Assembly (NCBI GenBank): GCA_973895155.1
Contig: OZ316894.1
Location: 11,222,001 to 11,286,000, forward strand
Direction: 5' to 3'
From: Marsupella aquatica
Lineage: Eukaryota; Marchantiophyta
Length of the DNA stretch: 64,000 nucleotides
A program made the translations under genes and the position numbers. Of this stretch, positions 11,956-23,375 are shown one piece after another (position 1 is the first letter of the stretch; each line of letters opens with the position of its first letter). The notes below the pieces were generated by a model. That model was given only the letters and a program-made list of their open reading frames with translations, was not told the DNA's origin and made no database searches.

Positions 11956-13002
11956 GCAACATTAATATATTTATTAAGGGATTATTGCAAAGTACATGAG
12001 TGTTTGTACATTAACGAAAGACCCATGGTAGAAAGAAAAGAATATATAGAAGCCAGAACAACAAAAAGGTCAGCTTTTGGGGAAATGAAGTTGAAAGAGA
12101 GAATGAGTAAGAAGAAGGAAACCTTAGAATCTACCCAAAACCATTCCCTGCAAATTGACAAAAACTGTTACTCAATGGTTCAGTGGAGTACTTGGCTTCT
12201 AGAGGCAGAGAATCAAATATATTTTGAATTACACGCCTTCTTAAAACATTCTAAAATATCACTCCAAACTAAGCTTCTTTTTCTTTTTTCTTAAAACAAT
12301 ATAAAATATCACTCCAAACTAAAGATCTCTTTGTTGCTGGTAACCATCACTGTTGAGATAATTATGGCCAACTAACTCAATGCACACTCTTGCTCTTGAT
12401 CCCCCAACTTTACATGTTTTGGGGTTAATGAACCCACAAAATTGGTGACCAGTCAATAACATATCACCAAACAAAATCATATCACCTTTGACTAGGTCAT
12501 CCTGTTTCCTTTTGCCTTGAACTAGTATGTAGGCCCAGCTCATGTTTTAACTAGAAATAATTATGAACAACGTAAAACCTTTCCTTTCTTCCATATTAAA
12601 TCAAAAGGTGTGTTTTTTTTGTGCCCCCAACTTATAAATGAAAGATATATAAAAAAATATTAGTCCCAGCAAGGCATCATTTTCTATTTTCCTTGGAATG
12701 GTTTTTTTTATAAATATGATAGCCGCAAAAAACCCCACTGCAAGGGTGAACAAGCAGCCAGCCAGGGCCAAATAACATCAAAGAGCAGCAGCCCTAAGGG
12801 CACATCACAGAGCAACAGCCCACAGACTGGCCCCAAAGGCAACAGCAGCACCCCTAAAGAGAGAGCTCGCACATAGGCCAACCCACTTCACCCCGGGACA
12901 GTACCCCGAGACCCCAAATAGCCCAGGCACCACACCACTCCCATATAACAGTGCAAGGCAGCAGAGACCTCATTTGCTATTTTGATGCAGAGTATATACC
13001 AA
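11952..13002. other. Noncoding spacer with small duplications
   Basis: A segment near 12246-12270 (AAAATATCACTCCAAACTAA) is repeated at 12302-12321. From 12725 to 12960 the base composition shifts to C/A-rich with many CAGC and CCCCAAA words, unlike the flanks, which suggests inserted repeat material of unknown class. No gene is seen. Confidence 0.4.
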
Positions 13003-13800
13003 TGTTAGGCTCTGCAAGGCCGGGTGGAAAGGGGCCTTTGTTGGTTAGTCAATTATTTTAGCTATTGTTTCTGTCTCAATTTCATACATTCAATCATACT
13101 CTGTGTCACACTCTTACTTTGGACCCAAATCTTGCCCTCAAAGATTTGTTTAACTCAAGACTCACAAGATGAAATCTCCGAGAAGTTGTTCTCTTGTGTA
13201 GGTAAAAGTAAGTTCAACTCTTGTTCAAACATTCAAGCCCAACTCTTTTGGTGTAGCAGAGCAAGGTAGAGTTGGATTGCACTGACTCGGGTGCAAAACC
13301 CAGGTGCAAAACATTCTTTTGATCTCATAGTCACATGCTAGGATACTCTCAATCTCAATTCTTTTGTGTGCCAGCACTCTTGTGGGCCTCCCTCTAGCAA
13401 TTGTGCACCAGCAAACTAGCCTTGAATGGGGCCCACATTATGTAATCAAGGATATGTTAGTCAAATACTACATTCACAATGGCAAGCTCATGTTCATCCA
13501 ACGCACCAGTAGTCGACACACAAAGATATGTGGTTCACCTCAGTTGAGGCTACGTCCACGGGAACACATGAGAGCTTTATTGTACTCTAGGACCATCAGT
13601 CATACTCATTCTTTGCAATACAAGATCTCTTTATCTCTCAATTGGCTCCGTAACAATGAGCCTGAGTTCCTCCTATCCAAGCAAACACCCTTTGAGACAC
13701 AGAGTGTGCAACCTAGTGTAACCTAACCTAGTCTGCGATTAAGGTCAGCCCTAACTACAGTTACAGTTGTAACCCTAGACCTAAGAGGAAATGCCTAACA
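13003..13800. mobile_element. Probable solo LTR of a retrotransposon
   Basis: The block begins TGTTAGGC and ends GCCTAACA, a perfect 8-base inverted terminal repeat of the TG...CA type expected for an LTR. Inside, near 13530-13560, is the phrase GTGGTTCAC...GGCTACGTCCACGG, which I know as common in plant Ty1/copia LTRs. No gag or pol sequence flanks it and the 5-base flanks do not match, so it is an old solo copy or a rearranged one. Confidence 0.6.
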
Positions 13801-16800
13801 CGATAAGGGTGCAAAAATATGAAAGACTTTTTAGATTCAATTTTGGTTAATTATGAATTAGAAGTTAAATTTCTGATCTAGAGGTTATATAAAGTATTAT
13901 AGAGATTTCAAGGGTGTCAAATATTGGAATTTTTGCACATTCTACAAATAACAAGGTATTTCAAAACTACACAATTCTAAAAATTTATTACTAATGTCTA
14001 GAGAGGCATGACTTTGTGGTACTTCAAGAAGTTGAGACTCATAGGTTTAGAATTCAAATGTTATGAGACTCATAGGTCTAGAGTCAAATGTTGTGACTAA
14101 CTCTTCCTTTTCTGTGGAGTTTTGCAGATTTCTTCTCAAAAAGTTTTTAAAAATGAACAACTAATGTATATGTGTAACTTGTTGGGCTGCACACACTTAG
14201 TGTATACCAACACTTAGTGTATAACGGGGGTTTACTCTTAGTGGGACCTCCTTTGAGTTTTTTTAAATTTCTTTTTTCCTGCAAATTTTTCTTGTGCACT
14301 GACAAACTGACAGACAGCCTGATTGGTGGTCTAGAGTATCTGCTCAATAAGTAAGAAAGCCATGCCATGACGCATGATATCTGTAATTGGAAGTACATTG
14401 GGCTACTTGTGATTGATCTACACTTTATAGCAACCTGGATCAAAAAGTGGTTTGAAACTAAGTAAATACTTGCCTCCTTTTATCCCCTTACAATACTGTA
14501 GACCTTCAAGCAATTACTTTGTGGACCTTGTCCTCCACTCTGGTTCATAAGTTAGCAATTCTTAAATTCATTTAGAGAGACAATTCCAATGAGTAACATC
14601 AGCAGATTGTGTCAAATACTAAGAAGATAATTAATGTTTGAATTTCCCTTAACATTTGCCAATGTAGTCAAACACTAAGGGGATCATGAATTTCTAGATT
14701 TCGCTATTGTTCCTTGAAGGTCTTGCAAAGTCATATGCAACAAACTAATTTGAACTTCTCACTCATCTCTATAACAGCTTAAAGCCATTGTCAAAAGTCT
14801 TTGGTTAAGCCTTTGAGTAATGAAGCTCAAAGTACAAAGCTCTAGACTGACACCTCAATCAATTATTTTGTTTTACCTTGCTGTTTGTTATTTTGAATTT
14901 TTTACTTTTCACTTTTTGATCTCTTTTTTGGTTACTAAGCCTAACTGTTTTTTCTTGCCACTTGGCAAACACAAACAGTCATGTTTGTTTGTTATTGCAA
15001 ACATAATTGTTTGTGTTTGTGACCACATGTGCAAATGTGGCAGCATGTGGTGCCTGGGAATCTGGAAGGAACTTCCCATGGGAGTTTGTAAAGGCAAGTT
15101 TCAGGTTGTTTGCATTCTCTCGTTGTCACTTTGGTCTTTGTCTTGATTTTTTATTGAGTTGAATGTTTGAGGCCAGATATCCTAAGGGCCGAAAGTTCAC
15201 CGTACTCCCACATAGCCTCCAATACTAATGTCTTTAAGCACTACACTTTTTATGTCTCTATCTACCTTGCAAGTAACTCACTCAAGTAAAACAATGTCCC
15301 ACCAGGCTTGATATGAAGGTAATTTTTCTAGGGATTATGAGATGGCTCTTAGACTTAATATGTCTTTGATTAGTTGACCAAATTTCTTGTCAACTACCCT
15401 TCTCCTCCTCAAAACCAAAGGTAATAGATTATAAATATTACTCACAAAAAGAAGGAATTGTCTGCCTCGTGTGTCAATGCAGAGATCAATGTGTTAAGTG
15501 TTTTCCTAGATTTACTACGTTCCCAGTCTTTCTTGTCAAATTACATACTTTGATGCTCTTTCTACAAGTAGCTAATTACTATGCTGCCACCCTTTTCCAC
15601 TTTACGCCAAGCAAATTAGTTTGTGGGCCAGGGCTATGCGTCAATCTTACTAATAAAGCGCTATGCAAAACTAGTTTTGAGGGACTTTGTAGAGTGAAGC
15701 CTCTAGACTCTAATCCCCAATATTTAAGGACAAAACAAATTAGTTTGAAGACCCCTTGGTTATGTGAGCTTGTTTTATTGAACTATTTGGAGCCATGAAG
15801 AGCTGCACATTGGAATAGATAGATGAGAGGATAGAGATTAAAATAATGATTCTAAATGAAATGAATTTTAAAGGTATAGTAGTTTGGACAATTTCATTGA
15901 AAACAAATAGGAGTACATTCATGGTAATATGGAGGGTAATTCTCCATGCAAAAAGTTCCCCTTAGTACCTCTATGTCTATAAGATACATTTAACATTCCT
16001 TATAGTTCATGCAAAATATTACTTTGTCCATAGTAGTTGAAAGGTTTTAGAGTCCCTTGGTATTCTAATACTTTGTCCATAGTAGTTGAAAGGTCTTAGT
16101 GTCCGTTATTCCTCTACCCAAAGTAGTTGTGGTGTTTCTTACCTTTTGCTTGTTACTCCTCTATCCATAATTAATAGCCAAAGGGTTTCTTAAGTTACCT
16201 TGGTAAATGCATGTTAGAGAAGTTGAAAAGTTTATTTGGTTTCATATGTTACCTTGGTAAATGTTAGAGTAGTTGAATAATTTCTTTTTACGTGTCATTA
16301 TTTCAAAAATATGTAAATTAAATAGAAATTGAAACAGATTATCAGAAAACATTGATATATCAATCACAACTCATCCAAAGACTATTTTGCCTCACCCCTA
16401 TTTTACCCATTACTTTGTTTACTTGAAATGTTATTTTTCAGTTTTCTATTGTTTTTACAGTTATGGGGTCTAACTGTTTTTCTTTGCCTTGACTCAAACA
16501 CCAATAATCAAATTTGGTTCTTCTCACATAACTAACTGTTCTTGTTTGTGATAAATTATGCTAATGTGGTTGCACATGCATCCAGGAATTTTGGAAGGAA
16601 CTTCCCATGGGGATGTGTAAAGAGTAGAGTGAACTAAAAACATAGATGGGGCAAAAATGAACCAAAAATAGTATAGTCATTTTATTATTGCATGATTCTT
16701 CATTGTCTTGGTCTCTATTCATATTCAAAGGCTTAGGGGACCATAATCAAATTAGGGTGGGGGTGAAAATGGGGATGGGGGTGGAGTAGTGTCCGGAGTA

Positions 16801-18654
16801 GTGCACCGCATTTGAAAATAGGGCTGCTTGTGAAGAGAGTCAATAGAGTAGGGGCTGCATATGAAGAGAGTTGATGGATTAGGGAGACAACATTTGAAAT
16901 GTCAGGTGCTATCATTGAGGGTAGAGGGCTATGGTGAAACAACTTTGTCAATTACTTGAAGAAGCTTTGGTCAATTGCTCTCAGGTCAAGAGTCAAATTT
17001 TTTTATCCTCATATCTATTCATGTTCAAAGAATGGATGGGCTGGTATTCTTGAATAGGATATAATAAATTGTGTTTCATAAACTAGTTAATCAATGCTCT
17101 ACATAAGGTAGACTAGATTTGATTATGAATAAGTTAAAATAAGTGGGTCTTAGAACCGGCCCAGCTATAATGGGAAGTACCGCAAATCTAGGAAATTGTA
17201 AAAGAAATAAATACTTTACCATCTAAAACAAATATTGTCTTACAAATCAAACATGCATCCAGAATCTACGTATATGTACTATATTGCATGGTTGAATATA
17301 TTTATTTTTAATCATCTTCCACGCTTTCAAACCAATTGTATGCCAATAAATTGTTGCATGGCCCTTTATTTTTCTCCATCCATTTCATGAGTTTGCTTTT
17401 TCTTGTATGTTTCCAAAAAACACTCAAGTTTTTTTTTTTTTCTCTTTTAAATTTTTTTTTTAAAAAGAAAACCTGTGAATCCCCACAGAAAAGTAACAGC
17501 CAGTCACAATATTTGAACACCAGACCTGTATGTCTCAAAGGAAGTGAGCTACACACAGTCATGTCTCTCTAGGCAAAAATCACTCAAGCTTTTATATATA
17601 TTACTATTGCTATTCTAGTTATGGGAATTGTGAGAATAAAGCCACTCAGAACTTAAGCTCACGCCCTCGTTTTGTGGGGGCATTGCATTTCACAGTGCCC
17701 TCGAATAAGCCCTCTAATAAGCAGAACATTACCCTATTCATAAGGTTGATCAAATTTTGGGGTTTGGGTTACTCTAATAAATTAATAATATTGTGTGGAA
17801 TGAACCTTCCAGAGTAGTACAGTGGTACTTTACAGAATGGCCAAACTGACTGATGACTGAAAACTACAAGCTTCAGCTTGACGACCCACCTCACTCACAC
17901 TGTGTGGAGTGAACCAACCAGAGAATCATGGCGTTGTAAATGGGCACTCCTTATTTTGCAAACGAGAGAAGCGGATTCATCGCCACGGCCGTCTCCGACA
18001 CATTGTGTGAGATCATTCTGCAGACGCAGAGACGCAGAGATGAGAGAACGAGAGAGAAATGATTCTCTGAAGTTCTGTACAGCTCGTACAGTAGTAGCTC
18101 TCTAACGGAGCTTCCCGATCGACGACGATAGGCTGTGAGTGGCGTGAGGGAGCGACGCACTCCAGCATTGATGGTGGGTTGGCAGGCCGGTTTGTTCCAC
18201 TCCTCTCTCTCGGATGGGATTCCCAACAGGCAGCTGCAATGTGATACAAGTAGCTGACATCAATCGAGAGCTTATTGTTTAGAGTATCTATCCTGCCCAG
18301 TCCGCTCTCCCACGGCCCAGTCTTCGATTGCGTGGGCGCCTGATTGAGCCTGGCTTCTGTTCGGAGAGCCTCGTCGGTGGAGTTGCCGTTTTTCCTCGCG
18401 CAGGTTTGCCAGAGTGAATTTGTTTGGATGGCCGAATGTTGTCGAGCTTGAGGGGAGAACTCATCGCCCGTGGTTTTACGTAAAGTTTGAAGGAAGAGGA
18501 GAATGAACGCCTGAAAAGTAGACAACAGTATCGAGGCGACCTGGGATGAGTAAACAGATGTAAAAGTGGGGCGAGGGATCGGGCCGCAGAACGGGTATGC
18601 TGCTTTAGCCGGTTCTCCTTCTCTCACTTACTCTTTGGGAGCGCTCGTTTGATT
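13801..18654. other. Noncoding spacer of decayed repeats, then the VPS60 upstream region
   Basis: No gene is supported. A segment at about 14930-15110 (ending GGAAGGAACTTCCCATGGG) recurs diverged at about 16450-16620 (also GGAAGGAACTTCCCATGGG). Near 16020-16115 the words TACTTTGTCCATAGTAGTTG occur twice in tandem. From about 17880 the sequence becomes richer in CG and looks like single-copy gene-flanking DNA. Confidence 0.45.
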
Positions 18655-19139
18655 TCGGTCAATTTGTTCGCAACTAGGTCTAAGCATTTTGTCTGAGCTC
18701 CGAGCAGCAATGTGAGCTCTACTAGCACTCTGTCTCGTTCAGTTTGTTGGCAACCAGATTTTAGCATTTTGTCGAAGCTCCGAGCAGCAATGTCAGGTCG
18801 GCTAGTATTCTGTCTCGTTAATTTGTTCGCAACTAGGTTGAAGCATTTTGTCGAAGCTCCGAGCAGCAATGTCAGGCCGACTAGTATTCTGTCTCGTTTA
18901 ATTTGTTCGCAACTAGGTTGAAGCATTTTGTCGAAGCTCCGAGCAGCAATGTCAGCTCCGCTTGCACTCTGTCTCGTTCAATTTGGTCGCAACTAGGTTT
19001 AGGCAATTTGTCGAAGCTCCGCCAAGAAATCCATGTTTTACTAACTAACACACTGTGTCGTTCAAATCGTTCGCAACTATGTTTAAGCATTTGGGCGAAG
19101 CTCCGCACATAAATCTTAGCTTTACAATGCACTCTGTCC
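18655..19139. repeat. Six tandem copies of an 80-base repeat upstream of VPS60
   Basis: Copies start at about 18655, 18738, 18817, 18897, 18978 and 19061, with spacing 79-83. Each reads TTGTTCGCAACTAGG, AAGCATTTTGTCGAAGCTCC, GAGCAGCAATGTCAG and CACTCTGTCTCG with variations. The middle copies are most alike and the outer ones most diverged, as expected from unequal crossing-over. Spacing is not a multiple of three, so the frames across it are not a repeat protein. Confidence 0.9.
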
Positions 19140-19910
19140 GCGCACGGGCTTTTGCAAGCTTTTAGTGATCTTCGAATTTGACATCGTCTTTGCACAGGCA
19201 TCGAGCTTTCAGTGTTCTTCGAAATTGACATTTAATTTGCTACTACAATTTCTGCAATGGTGGCTCCCCAGTTCACTTGATCGTCTCTGGGGCAAGCGGG
19301 GCTCGTTTTCGCGGTCGAACAAGAACCGAAAGTTACTAAGAATCTGTGAATGTTATCGCCGGGGTTCTTCCTCTGTCCCCTGCAATTCTCCCTGGCGACG
19401 GGCAGATAACACTTTTGTTCTGGAGAGCACTTCACATTTGTATGTATCGTATGCACTCAAATAGTGTGAGATTTGAAGCCATTTTCAATGCTGTCCTTTC
19501 AGTCTTCTCCTACAGCCGAATAACTGCTGTGTCCTACGTTTTACAGTAACTGTGCCTGGTTGGCACTAAGTGGTATGACTGAATGAATTTTTTTTAATTG
19601 TCGCCAAGGATGAGGCTTTTTTTATTTCGGCTTATGTCCAATAGTAGTTGCTCAGAACAGACTGGGATTCTCGTTCCGCTGTGAAGCCCTTAAATATGAA
19701 TCTGCTAAGAAACTCTTCTGCAGTTTAAATGACAGGTCAAGCGGAGTGTGTAATTCTCATGGCAGTTTTTTGGCGTTGATGCTCTCCAGGAGCGTAGCAC
19801 ATCAGGCTATCAAGGGGCGGAAAGTTTGGTTCTCCTCATACTTTGTTGAGTTGCTAGACTCAGCAGTAACCTTAATATATCGCCGAGGAAGTAGATTCGG
19901 AAATTTAGCA
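19140..19910 (+). promoter_or_regulatory. Presumed promoter and 5' leader of VPS60
   Basis: No gene is seen. The stretch 19150-19235 carries a short duplication (CTTCGAA(A)TTGACAT twice). An open frame precedes the VPS60 start from 19746, but its sequence is not conserved in the family, so it is read as leader. Confidence 0.4.
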
Positions 19911-20597
19911 ATGAGGCGCGTTTTTGGAGTAAAGAAGGAAACAGCTCCTTCTCTATCTGTGGAGGAGGCGGCCGAGCGTATCAATAAAAGGGGTGATAAT
20001 ATCGATGAAAAGATCAAGAAATTGGACGTAGAACTGGTCAAGTACCGAGAGCAGATCAAGCGAACTAGGCCTGGTCCCGCACAAGAGGCAGTCAAGGCTC
20101 GTGCCATGCGCATTCTGAAGCAGAAGAAAATGTTTGAAGGGCAGCGGGATCAAATATATAATCAAACATTCAGTCTAGAGCAAGTTTCCTTTGCCACCGA
20201 AGGCATTAAGGATGCTCAGCAGACTATGTCTGCCATGAAAGCGGCCAACAAAGAGCTGAAGGGAACAATGAAGAATTTGAAAATGAACGATATCGACAAG
20301 ATGCAAGACGAGATGATGGACTTGGTGGACTATAGTAGTGAGATCCAGGAATCTCTTGGTCGCAGCTACAGTGTACCCGATGATATCGATGAAGAGGAAC
20401 TCATGGGTGAGCTTTCAGCATTGGAGGAGGATATGGGAAGTGAGACTGTGTCCCATGGGGTTCCTACTTATCTGCAAGAGGAACCGGAACTTGAGTCAGC
20501 ATCACTGCATCTTCCTTCAGCTCCCTCAGGACAGACTGCCCAGCCATTGGATGAATTTGGATTTCCAACTCCTCCAAGGACTTCTCTTAGAACATGA
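19911..20597 (+). CDS. VPS60: VPS60/CHMP5 ESCRT-III family protein
   Basis: This 228-residue single-exon gene encodes an SNF7-family ESCRT-III protein. The family binds endosomal membranes and, with LIP5/VTA1, modulates the VPS4 ATPase during multivesicular body formation. The start is set by the family N-terminus MRRVFGVKK. A basic helical N-terminal half follows (KYREQIKRTRPGPAQEAVKA near residue 45), then the conserved GQRDQIYNQTF and DAQQTMSAMKAANKELKG segments. The acidic C-terminal half has DEMMDLVDYSSEIQESLGRS and DIDEEELMGELSALE, typical of VPS60. The tail ends DEFGFPTPPRTSLRT, like plant homologues. The in-frame extension before this Met is probably 5' leader. No frame damage is visible. 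Confidence 0.95.
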   Translation: MRRVFGVKKETAPSLSVEEAAERINKRGDNIDEKIKKLDVELVKYREQIKRTRPGPAQEAVKARAMRILKQKKMFEGQRDQIYNQTFSLEQVSFATEGIKDAQQTMSAMKAANKELKGTMKNLKMNDIDKMQDEMMDLVDYSSEIQESLGRSYSVPDDIDEEELMGELSALEEDMGSETVSHGVPTYLQEEPELESASLHLPSAPSGQTAQPLDEFGFPTPPRTSLRT

Positions 20598-22593
20598 CAC
20601 ATTAGTATTGGTTGCTTAGTTGCTTTTCGTCCGCCTCAGGAAATGTAGGGTACCCTTGCCAAAGTTGGTATTGGCATTGTGATAGTTCAACGGCTATTCT
20701 GGCAGGGTGGACGCAAGTCCTCCTTGGTTGCCCTTGTTAACACTGTTCAGAACTGATAAGCGTGAGTCCCTGCTCAGGAGCGTCTGTCAATGTGGGATCC
20801 CTGAGTTCGTCCCTGTCCAGGAAAACATTCCTGCAGCGCCGACATTGATAATCATTCCTGCTCACGGACGTTGATCAGTGTCCCCACCTTCACCTCCGTC
20901 ATGCAGCTGAAGGAGTCCATGACGCGTTCGACTTGTTAGCATGTACATAGGTCTCAGCTTCTTCGAAATCTGAGCCTCGTGTCTCTATTTTAAAGTTACG
21001 AAAGTAATTTGTGTACTCTATAAATCAGAAAGACGGGTCGACTGAGATTTTGTCTTCTGTTAATGGGCCATCTTCAGCACCGGTGTCTATAGAGGTGTGA
21101 ACTGGTATGTGTAGACCTTTGATTCCAATTTTTCGTAGCTACAAACTAAGCATATACTTTAAGGAGTGATCTTCGTTTTCAGTGATGCAGTTCATCATTC
21201 TGGTTAAAGAAGCAAACCCCTTCGGGGAACTGGTAGACTGCATAGCTCACGTGAGTACTCTAGTCTGAACTTAGCTGTAGTAGAAGCACGATCTTCTTAG
21301 GAAAGTCGTCCTATCCCTCATCAAGTCTGGCATAGCCATCATAACATTCTATTTGTAGATATCGGATTGTAGCGTGAATTGATTTTAGATTGGTCTAAGT
21401 AGTACAAGCTTCAAATGAACAACACGCAGGCCTGCGAGCTCGTAGGCAGGACTTCTAACGGGACATTCTTCCTCCTTCTGGCCAACAACCGCACACCGTA
21501 ATTCCCAACCAGACTATTTGACTTCGCCAGAGAGGGCCAGCTATGAGTTATGAAAAGTCTGGGACTCATTTTTATATCTGCTAGGAATTGATTCATGAAG
21601 GTGCTCGACCTGCGTTTGGAAAGGTGTGGAAGATCTCGCTTGTGCCCTAATTGTTAAAAGTGAACTAGCACTTACTGCTCAAGAGGGATTGGAATTGCAG
21701 TTTTTAAGACCCGTGAGCTGCCGAATACATGAAGGCCCCTCGAACCGGTCCTGAAGGCAGTTTGGAAGTGCATTGGCTAAAATGAACAGATGCAAGCTGT
21801 TGAAAGGAAAGGAATTAGATATAATACGGACATGCCCCACCCACAACTCATGATGACAACCCGCATGCAGACTACTGTCGAACACTTCCGGCATTTCCTT
21901 CGTAGTGTTGTATGCTTGTGGAAATTGAAGACGTATCAGTCTGCTCATGAATACAGTGCTGGACACCCGAACCAGTCCATGTCTTCAATAATTTATAATC
22001 CCCACTTAGATTTTCTGACTGCACGCCACCTAAAACTACAGAAATCAAGTAGTTCCCCTCCTGCAGCATCCGACTGCCCTCCAATACAGACACTTTCCCT
22101 TTTTTTCCAAATATGTCCCTCTTTTCTCTTCTCCTAGGTTGTGTCCCTGCTCACCATTCGTGGTCCAATTTTGTTTTTCTAGCATGCCTACAGATCCATC
22201 CACATTGGAATAAGGATTCGATGACAGAAGGTCCGACAGGCCCCTTCGTAACACTGAATTCGTTGCGAGTTTCCACGCGATCCCTCTGCTTTTGGGGTTT
22301 TTGAGGTCCTGTCACATGTCGTGGCCGAGTGCTGTATGTTTAGCGAGTCTCAATTTCTTTCGTCAAACCAGAGATTTTCAGAGAAGGCCATCCACATAGT
22401 AACTCTAGATTATCAGAATCGTCACCATTCTGCCTCAGCAGGCAACGACCATGGATTGATAATATGCAAATAAGGAAACGACGCTGGAGATGGCTGCGCT
22501 CTCAGGCCAAGCTGGTTATCTGCAGGGCAGTGGAATTCTGAGCTGGTTACCACAGGCGATGGCCAGCCTTCTCTGCCAAAATAATCACAGATT
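20598..22593. other. 3' flank of VPS60 and spacer
   Basis: No clear gene. One exon-like block at 21183-21250 is bordered by a good acceptor (TTTTCAG) and donor (GTGAGT) and is open in one frame (MQFIILVKEANPFGELVDC), but no partner exon could be joined. It could be a spliced 3' UTR or a lone exon of an unrecognised transcript. Confidence 0.3.
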
Positions 22594-23088
22594 TCATTCG
22601 GAAGTTCTCTGCGCTGCACGTGGTGGCACTGGCGAGCGAGTACGACGACAAATGCAGATTTCTAGGGTCCCAGGCATTGCTGCCATAGGTATTTCGAGCT
22701 GCAAATTGAGGCCCGAGTCCAATTTAAGTGGAAGAGTATATTGCGTCGCAGAAGAGGACCGGGACGCTCGACGAAGGGGAATTCAATGGCGATCAAGAAT
22801 CTGTTTTAATTGGAGTCTCACCCCAAGGAAATTCTGCTCTGGTGTTGCATCCGGGGCTCGTGTTGCTCCACTAGTTGGAGATGGGATGGAAGCGCCAGTA
22901 TCTCGGAATGAACTCCTCTGGCCTGGCGTGCTTAATTTGGAGTCGGATGAAATCACAACTGGCCAGCCTTGTGAGTTGAGATTTAATCCATTAGTGTACT
23001 GAAGTACAAAACAGGGTTCGTCACGTTTGTTTGCGCCGATGGAAGTTTCTCCAGCCCAAATTGCAGAAGCAATATCACCAAATTCCAT
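22594..23088 (-). CDS. Possible two-exon small gene, function unknown
   Basis: An ATG at 23088 opens a frame of 89 codons ending at a strong donor (GGG|GTGAGA, 22822). A plausible acceptor (TTTGCAG) places exon 2 at 22698-22594, phase 0, giving 123 residues in total. The first exon reads MEFGDIASAIWAGETS at the N-terminus and later becomes Ser/Pro/Thr-rich. No family is recognised. It would be divergent from the endonuclease gene with 287 bases between the two starts, so the two could share a promoter. A 170-codon frame overlaps on the opposite strand; codon content looks more natural on the minus strand. Confidence 0.27.
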
Positions 23089-23375
23089 GACTCAAGTCAA
23101 TATGAAGTCGTTATATAGGCTGGTGGGATGATCTTGGGTCGAAGGAAAATATTATCTACTGTTTGGTAGTAAATTCCAAACATCTGTTGAAATTACTGGT
23201 GCGGGGGAGAAATAGTGCAGAGACATTTTTGTCTTCGAAGTGGGAGTTTTTGTCGTTGATATGCGCCTAAAGGAGTTGTGACTTGATAGGAAATTCATCG
23301 GAACCAGCAGGCATAAGTTTTTCTCATATTGACGGACTAACTCCCAAGAGACACCTAAATGTGAGCTAAAGGCAA

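Noticed and set aside
11720-12294. Frames rich in Ser-Leu or Arg-Glu
   Set aside because: They are translations of the (CT)n microsatellite.
18655-19139. CRISPR-like appearance of evenly spaced repeats (also 60535-60850)
   Set aside because: The units are contiguous with no unique spacers, and the host is a plant nuclear genome.
18624-19231. Two minus-strand frames with a repeated ELTLLLGA-type peptide
   Set aside because: The DNA unit is about 80 bases, not a multiple of three, so successive units fall in different frames. The frames arise from the repeat and not from selection.
19746-19910. In-frame N-terminal extension of VPS60
   Set aside because: Family members start at MRRVFG and the extension has no similarity to a known targeting sequence.
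22490-23002. 170-codon plus-strand frame
   Set aside because: No domain. It overlaps the minus-strand candidate, which has an ATG start, a strong donor and a more natural codon pattern.
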